A stretch of DNA of 64,000 bases. Source: Spirochaetaceae bacterium. GTDB lineage: Bacteria > Spirochaetota > Spirochaetia > WTKD01. Positions 25,965 through 35,300 of the stretch are shown piece by piece. The position numbers and the translations under genes are program-made. Where the stretch lies: NCBI GenBank assembly GCA_011524535.1, contig WTKD01000014.1:122038-186037 (forward strand), read 5' to 3'. Positions within the stretch are counted from its first letter, which is position 1. Every line of letters begins with the position of its first letter. The notes beneath the pieces are model-generated. The model was given only the letters and a program-made list of their open reading frames with translations, did no database searches and was not told the DNA's origin.

Positions 25965-26187
25965 TGTATTTTTCCTTCTGAAGAGTATTAACTCCCCTTA
26001 ATTTTTTTGTGCAATACCTAGCGTATTGCTTATATGTAGTTACATGTAATTATGAAGCTCGCAATGAGTCGGATAATAATATATGTGTCCCTATCGGGAC
26101 ATGCACATGAAGGAGATAAACGTAAGCTGTGGGAAGAAATCCACATTCGTCATGATTAACGATATGAAGATAGATAATTTTTGTCAA
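25965..26187 (-). promoter_or_regulatory. Promoter and structured leader of the metY operon
   Basis: On the minus strand TTGACA (26182-26187) and TATCGT (26159-26164) are 17 bp apart, giving a leader of about 190 nt before the metY ATG. It contains three stem-loops: TGTGG/CCACA (26128-26145), TGTCCC-tatc-GGGACA (26086-26101) and a perfect 7-bp stem GCAATAC/GTATTGC (26011-26029). I do not find the signature sequences of SAM-I or SAM-II riboswitches. AAGGA precedes the ATG. Methionine-dependent control is an inference from position. Confidence 0.5.
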
Positions 26188-26200
26188 GACAGAAGGAGAA

Positions 26201-26332
26201 ATGTATTCAAAAAAAGTACTATTTCATAATATCATATTCGCCATAGTTGGTTTTTTCATTGCATTCACAATTAGTGCACCAACAAAAGAAATGCACCTCA
26301 GAAAAGAGAATCTCATTCATAAATCCTATTAA
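26201..26332 (+). CDS. 43-residue single-span membrane peptide
   Basis: Short open frame from an ATG at 26201 with AAGGAG at 26193-26198, one of the better ribosome-binding sites nearby. It has a lysine near the N-terminus, then a hydrophobic stretch NIIFAIVGFFIAFTI long enough for one membrane span, and a charged tail ending in H-K-S-Y. No family recognised. It is read divergently from metY. Confidence 0.45.
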   Translation: MYSKKVLFHNIIFAIVGFFIAFTISAPTKEMHLRKENLIHKSY

Positions 26333-26354
26333 ACGATTGTAAAAAAGAGGAAAT

Positions 26355-26588
26355 ATGCACAAGCAATTTAGAAATCAGCCATCACCATCTTCACTTTGCT
26401 TTTACAAAAAAGGGTATTTCCTTAGAAAAATTAAGAAATTCACTCTAACTAGCTTTTTAATTGTATTTTTTTATTTTTTAGTAATATTTTTCTCGAGACA
26501 TGAATTATTTTATCGAAAAATAGACTCAAAAACGTGGACTCACAATAGTTTAAAAAATTGCACGTTATCACTATTTACTTATAATTAA
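26355..26588 (+). CDS. 77-residue single-span membrane protein, hypothetical
   Basis: Starts 22 bp after the previous small gene; GAGG lies six bases before the ATG. A basic N-terminal third is followed by a strong hydrophobic segment, LTSFLIVFFYFLVIFF, and a polar tail. No recognised family. The pair could be a small membrane operon; alternatively AT-rich DNA giving a chance frame, which is why confidence is low. Confidence 0.35.
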   Translation: MHKQFRNQPSPSSLCFYKKGYFLRKIKKFTLTSFLIVFFYFLVIFFSRHELFYRKIDSKTWTHNSLKNCTLSLFTYN

Positions 26589-26799
26589 TTTACTAATAAT
26601 TACAACACATACTAACATCCTTCTAGCCCTGTGGTCGTTTCTTTAGTATTCTATTACCATGTTATATGTGTAATGCATGACGTGGGTGAAGTCTAGATAA
26701 TGCGTATATCTCGAGCATTCATGATACGCCCGCTTCCCTGCCTCACATAAATAAAAAAGTCACACATGCGATATGTTTGAATCTATATAAAGAATAATT

Positions 26800-27741
26800 A
26801 TGAAACAACCAACCTTACTACTCATCTTTCTCTTCTTTTCATCGTTTTTTGTTGCCTGTTCAAGCAATGGACTAATCACCACGTACACCATCGAAGACTG
26901 GAATGATCTTGAATATCTCAGCACACGTTTAGGAAGCCAGGAAACTCCACTCAATGGACACTACAAACTGGTCGCCGATATCGAAGGCCCCGATTTCAGC
27001 GAAAATGCTTCAGGATTTTTCCCGATAGGCACAAAATCTTTCCCGTTTCAGGGAACCTTTGACGGGAATGGGTTTACCATCAGTAATCTAGTTATCAATA
27101 GAATAAGACAAGAGAATATAGGGTTATTTGGGGTCACAAAGAATGCCACGCTCACAAACGTAAAATTGAAGAAAGTAACAATTAGAGGAAATAAAAACGT
27201 TGGAGGGCTCATCGGGAACATTCAAGACAATACCTCGGTCTTCAATAGCTCGGTAAGCATCGGTGAGCAAGGTACCATAATAGGCGGCGAGAACTCTGGA
27301 GGATTAATTGGTCTTATTGAGGGATCTGCCACTATAGAGAACAGTTCGGTGGATGGCGTTGTTTCAGGAATTCTTTCTACTGGTGGATTGATCGGAAAAA
27401 TGTCCAATGCTACCAGTACAATAGAAAGAAGTTACTTTGCGGGCGGTGTCACAAGCAAAGATTTAGACCTATATCTCTTTACCAACTGGAAATTGGCTTC
27501 AGCGGAATCTACCGGCGGGTTAATTGGATATGTCGATTCAACGACTCTACGTATCTCTAACAGCTCGATATCAAGCAATAGCGCCGTAACCGGCGAATCG
27601 GCGGTGGGAGGTTTCATCGGTAGCATTAATGGGTCGGACGTAATAATTTCAGGCAGTCCCCTATCCGATGATGTCATTACCGATGGAGATCAATTGAATC
27701 GCATGATTGGAGAATCCTCCGTTGGTGTTACTATTATATAG
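26800..27741 (+). CDS. GLUG-repeat lipoprotein, short form
   Basis: First member of the lipoprotein family. The signal peptide ends in a lipobox (FFVAC, Cys20). The family N-terminal module follows at once: YTIEDWNDLEYLSTRLGS, FFPIGTKSFPFQGTFDGNGF and ENIGLFG. Then come about five GLUG units with GGLIG or GGFIG cores (KNVGGLIGNI, NSGGLIGLI, STGGLIGKM, STGGLIGYV, AVGGFIGSI) separated by inserts with N-S-S. At 313 residues it is the shortest intact copy: it lacks the acidic linker after the lipobox and the C-terminal N-Y-W-N/W-P-T module seen in the others, so its 3' end may be truncated. Lipid-anchored at a membrane face; function unknown. Confidence 0.82.
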   Translation: MKQPTLLLIFLFFSSFFVACSSNGLITTYTIEDWNDLEYLSTRLGSQETPLNGHYKLVADIEGPDFSENASGFFPIGTKSFPFQGTFDGNGFTISNLVINRIRQENIGLFGVTKNATLTNVKLKKVTIRGNKNVGGLIGNIQDNTSVFNSSVSIGEQGTIIGGENSGGLIGLIEGSATIENSSVDGVVSGILSTGGLIGKMSNATSTIERSYFAGGVTSKDLDLYLFTNWKLASAESTGGLIGYVDSTTLRISNSSISSNSAVTGESAVGGFIGSINGSDVIISGSPLSDDVITDGDQLNRMIGESSVGVTII

Positions 27742-28006
27742 GCGATAAAGCAAAAGAATAATTAGCAGAAAAACGCTCTAACATCGCATATGACATAGAG
27801 AAGCTATCTGCTTCATCGCACAAAAATATGTGTGAAAACATCAAAATAACTCCTTTCAGCGGGATTTCCCTCGTTTCTGTACTTTTTATACGAACACTTC
27901 CCTCAAAAAATGGTAATTGTTCTTTTCCTTTAATTTTTTCTATCACAACAAGATTTCGCCTTTGATGAGATAAAACTCGATATTTTCTTATATCGCTGGT
28001 ATACAA
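27734..28006 (-). CDS. Hypothetical 90-residue protein, doubtful
   Basis: Minus-strand frame in the gap between two lipoprotein copies, with AAGGA nine bases before the ATG. It has a basic N-terminal half (RKYRVLSHQRRNLVVIEKIK) and no signal peptide, membrane span or known motif. It overlaps the 3' end of the preceding gene by eight bases. It may be a chance frame; apart from it the gap 27742-28084 holds nothing I can support. Confidence 0.25.
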   Translation of the reverse strand: MYTSDIRKYRVLSHQRRNLVVIEKIKGKEQLPFFEGSVRIKSTETREIPLKGVILMFSHIFLCDEADSFSMSYAMLERFSANYSFALSPI

Positions 28007-28084
28007 GAAAGTCCTTCTTGCATATAATCATTCTGGATCATGCAGTAATTATGTCAAACAAATTAGCAAAAAAACCCATATTTC

Positions 28085-29044
28085 ATGTGTGTAAAAAGAA
28101 GGATATCTTATGAAAAAATAGTGTTATTTACAATTATTGTGACTTTTCTTTTTGGAGGATGCGATCTCTTTAATCTCCCTGAAAAAAATAGAGAAGGACC
28201 AAGCAGTGGGGCGCTTTGGAAAATTCCAGTTCCAACAACCCTACAGCAAACCAATAGAGTATACATCATCAACAACTGGTCTTATCTCGAATTTCTCAGT
28301 AAAAATCTTGGTGGATCCCTTAATGAAGGTCGGTACCGATTGGCTAATGATATTTTTTTCAGATCTCGATTTTGACGGGATAGATTCTGATGATTATGCG
28401 GACATGGGTTCTCCAATAGGAACACACGAAAACCCATTCATCGGCACTTTTGATGGCAATAATTTTACCATCAACCACCTTACTATTGATCAAAAAATTG
28501 GACTATTTGGTCAAAATATTGACCTGGAAATTCAAAGTATTGGACTATTCAGTGCAGCCGAAGGGGGCACATTCAGAAATATGCATTTTAAACATGTAGA
28601 TGTCACTAGAAGTGTTCCAGTTGCTGGTCTCATTGGATTATTTACCGGAGATAGTGAACTATATAATATCACCGTGAACGGTGAGATACATGGTCAGTGT
28701 ATGACCGGGGGGATAGTAAATAGTGATATTACTAGGATACATAATGGCTCTGTGTCAGCCAAGGTCACAAGCTCTGATTTATCATCAGTGATACTCAATC
28801 TAGTTCAAGATACCAATCCTTTTACTTTAATTATCGGTGATTGGTTGGTAATATTAATGTGGTTATTGTCGAAATTTCAGATAGTTCTGTGTCTGGATCG
28901 GTTACGGGAATAGAAGCAACGGGCGGACTAATCGGATCCATCGAAAATGCAGAAGTCGATATTTCGAGAAGCCCTGCAGATGGATACGATAGCATTGGAG
29001 AAAATAAACTCTCAAAAAATAGTATACACACATCCATGCCATAA
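28085..29044 (+). pseudogene. GLUG-repeat lipoprotein, two frameshifts
   Basis: Reads as a family member split over three frames. Frame one has a signal peptide with lipobox LFGGC and NNWSYLEFLSKNLGG, up to YRLANDIF; it breaks at a run of seven T near 28360, where removing one T continues into FSDLDFDGIDSD, MGSPIGTHENPFIGTFDGNNF and IQSIGLFS. The second break is at about 28839, where adding one G restores a G-G-L-V-G core and leads into NINVVIVEISDSSVSG and EATGGLIGSI. The C-terminal module is absent. The first lesion in a homopolymer could be reversible by slippage. Confidence 0.8.
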
Positions 29045-29405
29045 CGTTTGAATAATGATTTCTTGCGTCCGATAAAAGATGTACTAGAGATTATTATTCA
29101 CGTACATGTTCAATTTTTTTTCCTATTTAATAGGACAGATATGATGCATTTTATGCATTCGCTATTTATATTCACGTACAATACATGCTTCTACCTGATG
29201 GGTAGGGCATGTTTGATACTGATTGAACCCCCCGGTCATGGTTCTTACGCGGAAAATATCTGTATTTTTTTGTAAAAATCGCAAAAAATGTAGTTTGTGC
29301 TTGCTAAAAATTTCGCATCGTGCTATATATCTCTTGGAAGATATATTTCTATGTGGTTTGGTAATAAAAATACCTACTCACAAAAAAAAGATAAGGAGAA
29401 ATATT
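29045..29405. other. Spacer with candidate promoter
   Basis: No supported gene; a 75-codon frame at 29048-29275 has no ribosome-binding site or family features. TTGCTA (29301-29306) and TATATA (29324-29329) are 17 bp apart and would give a leader of about 70 nt for the next lipoprotein, whose ATG at 29406 is preceded by AAGGAG. Confidence 0.35.
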
Positions 29406-30893
29406 ATGAGAATAGTAATGTTATGTATGATCATTTTTGCATTAGTGTTAGGTGCTTGTAGCAGTAGTGGAACATCTTCCTCTTCTGCCACTTCCCCTTC
29501 TGGAGAAAATAATTCAGAGGACGAAATACCACCAGCCCCTAATAACCAGAGAAACGAAAACGTTAACCAACCAGCCGAAGGAATCGCAATGGACCCATGG
29601 GATATTCCAGCAAGAGAAGAGGCATTAGATATTGATACCCAAGGACAGTTCATAATTGAAACATGGCGAGACCTAGAGTATCTAAGTGAAAATCTCGCAA
29701 ACAACGAAGAGAATCCACCAACTTATGTAGTGACCGATGACATTACTTTTCCTACTATAGAAAATGACCAACTAAATGAACCCTATGTTAGGAATGGAGG
29801 ATTCACCCCCATCGGAAACGCTGAGGCCCCATTCACCGGATCTTTCTTTGGAAATAACCATGTCATCAACAATCTAAAGATAACAGGCTCGGATGACGAC
29901 GGATTAGGACTGTTCGGGGTTGTAGATATCATCACCATTGAAAACCTTAGGTTGCATAACTCTGATATAGAAGGAGCTGGTCCTCTTGGAACCTTAATAG
30001 GAAGGTCTAACGAGCAGATACGTATTAGCAACGTATCAGTAACAGAAAGCAAAATTCGAGGTCATTCGAGAATCGGCGGGTTAATTGGATACATGAACCG
30101 GAGTAATGTCAGCAGCCACATTATATCTAGTACCTTCTCCGGCGAGATTTCTGGGAATGCGCTAGTAGGTGGGCTGGTTGGACTATCAGAAGTTAACAGT
30201 AGAATCAGAGAGAGTGGTGTAACCATCAATATAAGAGAACGTGATCAGCAGGCCGCCCCCTTCGAGAGTATTGGTGGTCTGATTGGGAAACTTGACGGAA
30301 ACAACAATACTATCATCAACGCTTACGCAAAGATTGAAATGAACCTTCCTCAAAACATAGTCGGAGGTCTAATCGGAATATTTGAGGGCACAAACAACAG
30401 TATCCAAAGCAGCTATGTTTCTGGTTCCATTACTGGAAGAAACAATGTCGGAGGTCTAATCGGAATATTTCGGGGCTCAAACAACAGTATCGAAGATAGC
30501 TATGCTTCTGGGACTATCAATGGAGGCAGCGCTGTAGGAGGATTAGTTGGATTATTCGTAGGTGCAGGACCTAATACTCCACAAAATAGTATTTTACGTA
30601 GCTATACCAATGTTGAAGTAAGCGGAGACCTTAATATTCTTTCCATTGGTGCTCTTATAGGGCAAATCAACGATGGAAACACAAATATTAGAAACGTCTA
30701 CTGGAATGGACAAAGAGCTGCACAAAGCATAGGTATCAACGACATCCGTAATAATGGACAAATAGTTGAAACATCGGCTATCGATAACATATCAACTGAC
30801 GAATTTTCTGACTTCACTTCTACCACTAACAACGGACCTTGGATATTAACCCCAGGTGAATGGCCTCAGCTGAGCTGGCAGGTAGAACAGTAG
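29406..30893 (+). CDS. GLUG-repeat lipoprotein
   Basis: 495 residues from the ATG at 29406; the frame is open further upstream but the signal peptide starts here (lipobox VLGAC, Cys18). An S/T/E/N/P-rich linker follows the cysteine, then the shared pieces DPWDIP, FIIETWRDLEYLSENL, GGFTPIGNAEAPFTGSFFG and GLGLFGV. The centre has seven or eight GLUG units; two consecutive ones share identical DNA at 30361-30383 and 30448-30470, an 87-bp (29-residue) repeat step. The C-terminus carries the family close, VYWNGQR and WILTPGEWPQLSW. A strong terminator follows. Role unknown; the architecture suits an exposed beta-helix-like lipoprotein. Confidence 0.85.
   Translation: MRIVMLCMIIFALVLGACSSSGTSSSSATSPSGENNSEDEIPPAPNNQRNENVNQPAEGIAMDPWDIPAREEALDIDTQGQFIIETWRDLEYLSENLANNEENPPTYVVTDDITFPTIENDQLNEPYVRNGGFTPIGNAEAPFTGSFFGNNHVINNLKITGSDDDGLGLFGVVDIITIENLRLHNSDIEGAGPLGTLIGRSNEQIRISNVSVTESKIRGHSRIGGLIGYMNRSNVSSHIISSTFSGEISGNALVGGLVGLSEVNSRIRESGVTINIRERDQQAAPFESIGGLIGKLDGNNNTIINAYAKIEMNLPQNIVGGLIGIFEGTNNSIQSSYVSGSITGRNNVGGLIGIFRGSNNSIEDSYASGTINGGSAVGGLVGLFVGAGPNTPQNSILRSYTNVEVSGDLNILSIGALIGQINDGNTNIRNVYWNGQRAAQSIGINDIRNNGQIVETSAIDNISTDEFSDFTSTTNNGPWILTPGEWPQLSWQVEQ
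30361..30470 (+). repeat. Tandem GLUG-coding DNA repeat, 87-bp step
   Basis: The 23-base sequence beginning tcggaggtctaatcgg occurs at 30361 and again at 30448, and the bases after each copy (caaacaacagtatc) are also shared. It encodes consecutive GLUG units VGGLIGIF plus N-N-S-I. Confidence 0.8.
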
Positions 30894-30934
30894 CGCAAAG
30901 CTTATCAATGAATAGCTAGGCAATATGATAAAAG

Positions 30935-30966
30935 AGACCGAGGAATACATACTCGGTCTTTTTTTG
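30935..30966 (+). terminator. Rho-independent terminator
   Basis: AGACCGAG and CTCGGTCT form an 8-bp stem followed by seven T, about 40 bases after the lipoprotein stop. Confidence 0.88.
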
Positions 30967-31168
30967 TGCAAAGTAATTATCTACGCGTTATGGTATTGAA
31001 TGCCCGTTCAGTTTCTACAGAAATTGGAAAAAGATTCCTATCGCAGAGTCATGGAGGATTATGTCATTTTTTTGTACCTAATGATCGTATGACTCAACTC
31101 ATTATTGCCCTTAGACTTCGAATAAAACTCGTAAGTGTTCTTAGGATAAAGCTAATGAGCTGACTACG

Positions 31169-32560
31169 ATGAAAATTACATTATTTAGTGTATTTGCCCA
31201 TGTTTTTACACTGTCTGCCTGTCCCCTAGCCCCCCAACCCGAGAAAACACACCCATAAATGCTTTAAACGAATCACCCACCGATACATTCACGGTAGATC
31301 AAACCCTAGAACCGTTGCCCGATTCCACAGTAGATCATTCAACGCCTGCGGTGGACCTCTGGAATACCAGCAAGACAGAAGAATTAATAAAAAAAGAATC
31401 TGGCGATTATATCATTGAAATATGGCACGAGCTTGCATATATCAACACCGGTGTTGAAATGAATGCTAGAACCTCTAGAGCCTGCGTGCAAAGTCGCCCA
31501 GAATATTCGCTTCCCAAGCCTCGATGACCTGGATATCCTAGCAAAATATCCGAAGATAGACCGTATTACCTCCCTATGTCTTTAACAGAAAATTTACTCC
31601 GATTAGGTTCAGAACCCAATCCATTCGCAGAAACATTCGACGAGATACATTTTACTATCGGCGATATATACATTAACAAACTCGAAGAAAAGACATTGGC
31701 TTGTTTTGTCAGGTCGATGCTCCATTCAGGTATATTGTGATTACAAACGTTATTCCAGAAAACACCATGATGATAAGTATGGAGGATGCAGGCGTCCTAG
31801 CGGAATATGCAAATAATATAAGGTGTTCGATCATAAACAGCCGTGTAGAAGGATCCATCACCAGGAGGAAAGTCGTGTCAGGGGCTTAGCAAGGTAGATG
31901 TCCTATGCAGAACATACAATCGATACAAATCAAACAAGGCACCAAATTACAGGCACAAATTATATTGGAGGATTGATTGTATATGAAAGTATTTCACCTA
32001 GTCCCACAATAAATAGCCAATCGCATACCGCGGTTGAAGGAAACGGTTTTGTTATTGGTGTTCTAGCCGAGAGTAATTACGGCTCAAATTCCACCCGAAT
32101 AGGAGATCTTATTGATACATTTTCTCCTCGGAGGGTTACAATCGATACCAATTGCGCAACAAGAAATGTCATCGGTGGGAGCGGCTGTGGCATCCTAGGA
32201 TATTTAGAAGATTCGGATAATGCGCTCAAGTATAATTATACAAATGACTTGATATCAGACACTTCAATCGTTGGGGGCCTGGTTGGAAATGTTTTTTCAG
32301 GCAGCCCATTGGTTAGCAAAGAAAAATATTGGAACAAAGATGCACAAAGACCTACAAATAATGGTCTAATTCGCTCTATATACGACAGAGCAGCGCATTC
32401 GGACAACACACGCACTATTCCTCTCACTCTAGTACTCCCTGGCAATTACGCATTGCTCTTAGAATCACCCCGGTTTGAGAATTAGAATCCTGATGTTTGG
32501 AAAACATTCAGCGAATTTGGACATTACAACACTTCACTAACCCCCAATCGCTTTGGAAGG
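31169..32560 (+). pseudogene. GLUG-repeat lipoprotein, heavily decayed
   Basis: ATG at 31169 starts a signal peptide with cysteine (TLSAC). The frame ends early at 31258; the family reading resumes in another frame with TPAVDLWNTSKTEELIKK and YIIEIWHELAYI, shifts again at about 31480 into VAQNIRFPSLDDLDI, and again before GSEPNPFAETFDE and VDAPFRYIVI. The last long frame (from 31898) keeps TNYIGGLIVYES, VGGLVGNVFSG and KYWNKDAQRP, then stops at a TAG in FEN*NPDVWK where an intact sibling has FENWNADVWK, so a Trp codon has become a stop. At least four lesions: an old pseudogene. Confidence 0.82.
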
Positions 32561-32894
32561 CATTTATCCTTAGATATGAAAGGCATACGTGTACACAGTT
32601 TTCTGCCGATTCCAGAAAACCCTGCATAAAAAATACTGCCCGATATGCAAATTTCTTTTTAGACAGTTATATCTTTTGAAAATCTTGTCGTATTCCATCA
32701 TCTCAGGCCATTTTTCGCCAAGATCATGATTTCTTTTATAAATATAGTATAAATATTACAAATTTATTATATTAAACTTTACATTAAAGTAAAATTATAT
32801 TATATTTTATATTATGAATCTGCCGCGAATTGCCTCTTCACCATACAGAAGAAGTTCCAGCAGCTAAAAAAATACTATAGGGAGTAAATAAAAT
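32561..32894. other. Spacer upstream of the next lipoprotein
   Basis: Very AT-rich from 32730. A 60-codon frame (32497-32679) overlaps the tail of the pseudogene and has no support. The promoter of the next gene is in this stretch. Confidence 0.4.
32778..32806 (+). promoter_or_regulatory. Lipoprotein promoter, shared type
   Basis: TTTACA (32778-32783), 17 bp, TATATT (32801-32806), 89 bp before the lipoprotein ATG at 32895. The same layout occurs upstream of the copies at 59987, 62125 and 63843. Confidence 0.65.
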
Positions 32895-34427
32895 ATGAAG
32901 CAACTGTTAGTAGCGTGCGCCCTCATTTTTGTATTCTTTTCTTGTGAAGACGGCTCAACGAATGTAAGTGATGCTATATCAAATGATCAGGATATCCAAA
33001 AAGTTGAGCCCCCAGTATCAGTATCTGTACCAGATCTCGTTCCGACTCTTTCATCGGATGTTAAGATAGATCTCTCGGAGTCGGCCCCTGAGCCATGGAG
33101 CGTTCCCAAAAAGAACAAATTAACAAAAAAAGATAATAGCAACGTGTACTATATCAAAACATGGCGCGACCTTGAGTTTCTAAACGAGAATTTTGGTACC
33201 GATGAAGCTCCTGCGGATGCGAATTATAAAGTAACTCAAAATATTCGATTTCCTGTCCTCGACGACCAGGATATTCCTCCTCTTGATGAGATTTCAGAAG
33301 ATAGTCAATATTACACAGCATACGTCCTAAACGGCGGATTCACCCCCATCGGTTCGGAGGACACCCCATTTACTGGTTTTTTTGATGGTAGTGATCTCAC
33401 CATTGAAGATGTGTACATAAGTAAGCCTGATGAAAACTATGTTGGATTTTTCGGTCAAGTCGGAGCATTATTTGTGGATACTTTCATCGTAAATGTACGG
33501 CTAAAAAACGCTGTCGTGATGGGTAAAGGACATGTTGGTGGTTTGATTGGATATTCAAACAGTACAAAAATACGAATAGAAAACAACCATGTAGAAGGAA
33601 CGATATCGGGGACTGAAAACTATGTTGGAGGGATTGCCGGATATTTGAAACGTCCAGAAATTATGTTCAGAATGAATAGCACCAGTGGTTTGGTCATCGG
33701 AAGGGCTCACGTTGGTGGTTTGATCGGATATGCAAAAGGCGGAGACGCCCTCATCAACGATAACCATTCAAAAAGTTCGGTTGAAGGAAGCAGGTCAACA
33801 ATCGGTGGTTTGATCGGCACCGTCATCGGTGGGCGTACTCGAATCGAAGGCAATACTTCCTCAGGTAATGTATTCGGAAAAAATAATGTTGGGGCTCTTA
33901 TCGGAAGATTCGGCAGCAACAACGGAGTAGTTACAAAAAATTATGCGACCGGCGAAGTAACCGGAAAAAATAGAACCGGGGGCCTCATTGGAAGGATTAC
34001 TCCAAAAAAAGCCACTATCGAGAATAACTATTCAAGTGGTGCCACATCAGGAACAAAAAACGTAGGTGGTTTGATAGGACATGTTACTGGTGCAGATAAC
34101 GTTCTCAGGCACAACTATTCGAGTAGTTCCCTATCGGGAACCTCGCTTGTTGGAGGATTGGTTGGTGGTGTCAATGATAGAATCACATTTGTGAGCGAAG
34201 ACAATTTTTGGAGCAGAGACATGCAGGCCGAGTTAATCGATGGAAAAATTCGCCCGATTTACGGAGTTGCAGCTTGGTCCAATAACATGGGAGCAACCCC
34301 TCTCACAGAAGAAAATCCAGATGCCGATACCTTGCTTTTTGAATCAGCTCGTTTTGAAAATTGGAATGCTGATGTCTGGAAATTACCAAGTTCAAATCAA
34401 CCAGTATTTTGGCCTACTTTTCAGTAG
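32895..34427 (+). CDS. GLUG-repeat lipoprotein
   Basis: 510 residues. Lipobox VFFSC (Cys17) after MKQLLVACALIF; an acidic/proline-rich linker to EPWSVPKKNKL; the shared module YYIKTWRDLEFLNENFG, GGFTPIGSEDTPFTGFFDG and NYVGFFGQV; then eight GLUG units (GHVGGLIGYS, NYVGGIAGYL, AHVGGLIGYA, STIGGLIGTV, NNVGALIGRF, NRTGGLIGRI, KNVGGLIGHV, SLVGGLVGGV). The C-terminal module is complete: NFWSRDMQAE, FENWNADVWKLPSSNQPVFW and final W-P-T-F-Q. It is the best reference copy for reading the neighbouring broken ones. GGGAG lies upstream of the ATG, and a 10-bp stem terminator follows. Confidence 0.86.
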   Translation: MKQLLVACALIFVFFSCEDGSTNVSDAISNDQDIQKVEPPVSVSVPDLVPTLSSDVKIDLSESAPEPWSVPKKNKLTKKDNSNVYYIKTWRDLEFLNENFGTDEAPADANYKVTQNIRFPVLDDQDIPPLDEISEDSQYYTAYVLNGGFTPIGSEDTPFTGFFDGSDLTIEDVYISKPDENYVGFFGQVGALFVDTFIVNVRLKNAVVMGKGHVGGLIGYSNSTKIRIENNHVEGTISGTENYVGGIAGYLKRPEIMFRMNSTSGLVIGRAHVGGLIGYAKGGDALINDNHSKSSVEGSRSTIGGLIGTVIGGRTRIEGNTSSGNVFGKNNVGALIGRFGSNNGVVTKNYATGEVTGKNRTGGLIGRITPKKATIENNYSSGATSGTKNVGGLIGHVTGADNVLRHNYSSSSLSGTSLVGGLVGGVNDRITFVSEDNFWSRDMQAELIDGKIRPIYGVAAWSNNMGATPLTEENPDADTLLFESARFENWNADVWKLPSSNQPVFWPTFQ

Positions 34428-34461
34428 TATTAATGTCAAAATAATTACTAGTTAATGATTT

Positions 34462-34505
34462 ATGACCCGCTTTATTATTCGATAGCGGGTCATATTATTA
34501 TTTTT
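34462..34505 (+). terminator. Rho-independent terminator
   Basis: ATGACCCGCT and AGCGGGTCAT form a perfect 10-bp stem with a 12-base loop, followed by an AT-rich, T-ending tract; starts 34 bases after the stop. Confidence 0.82.
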
Positions 34506-34665
34506 AAAGGATTCTTAGTTGGAAACGCTAACAATGAAGTATAGATACTCCTTAGGATTTTTTCAATCAACCTCCTCAGATTCGTTGCCATTAAGCGTAA
34601 ATAATCAATTAATCGTAATCAATCAACATTCCTCTTGCTTAATAATGGTTTATTAAGGAAAAAAA

Positions 34666-35300
34666 TTGATAGGGATTTTGCATGAAGGCAATGCGCCAGG
34701 AATACATATACGAAAAAAACTACTATTCTTTACAATAATTTGTTTATTTGTTCTTATTTCCTGTGATCCTAATTCAGTCGGGTTCAACAACGTTAACTCC
34801 GACATCATAGATGACCCAGGTGGTGAACCAGATACAGACCCTAGCTCCTTTCTTCCAGAAAAGCCTTAGAGTATAGAAGCAACGACTAAATTAAAAATGG
34901 AAATTATGGACGATAGTCCCATATGTCTCATCGAAACATGGTGAGATTTTGAATTTCTCAGTGAAAAACTTGGAGAGGGCGTAGCCCCGGCAGATAGCCA
35001 GTATAAACAAATCCAGGATATTACGTTCCCGGATATAAAAGGATTTAAAACGAAATTCCCAGATGAAAATTACATAAAAAACAATGTATTCACACCGATC
35101 GGATCGGAAGATCAACCATTCGAAGGAATTTTCGATGGAGACGGATTCAAAATCACCAATCTGGTCGTCCCACCCCACCCCCCAGATCCTAACGACCACG
35201 ACGCCAGAAAACCTCGGGAAAATCTAGCGGAAGCAAAAATCCAACAACTCTTTCGGTCGGTTTTTTGGTGTTATAGGAGCTGAAGGAAAAAATATAATAG
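34666..35300 (+). pseudogene. GLUG-repeat lipoprotein, N-terminal remnant with nonsense codons
   Basis: Signal peptide with lipobox VLISC and an acidic linker, then a TAG at 34867-34869 just before SIEATTKL. The frame continues into LIETW*DFEFLSEKLG, where TGA replaces the conserved Arg codon of the W-R-D motif, and goes on through YKQIQDITFPDIKG, VFTPIGSEDQPFEGIFDG and ITNLVV before losing frame at about 35200. No GLUG units or C-terminal module remain; the copy ends where the minus-strand dehydrogenase begins, so the 3' end was deleted. Confidence 0.78.

Noticed and set aside
26011..26029. Perfect hairpin as terminator for a plus-strand transcript
   Set aside because: No T-run follows on either strand; kept instead as part of the metY leader.
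29048..29275. 75-codon frame between lipoprotein copies
   Set aside because: No ribosome-binding site, odd composition in AT-rich DNA, and no similarity to neighbours.
30060..30600. Regularly spaced repeats resembling a CRISPR array
   Set aside because: The repeats are in frame, have a codon step of about 29 residues, and encode GLUG units within an open gene; spacers are not unique non-coding sequences.
34924..34944. TGA in the W-R-D motif of a lipoprotein copy as a recoded codon
   Set aside because: The same copy also has a TAG stop and later frame loss; intact siblings use a normal Arg codon. Decay explains it.
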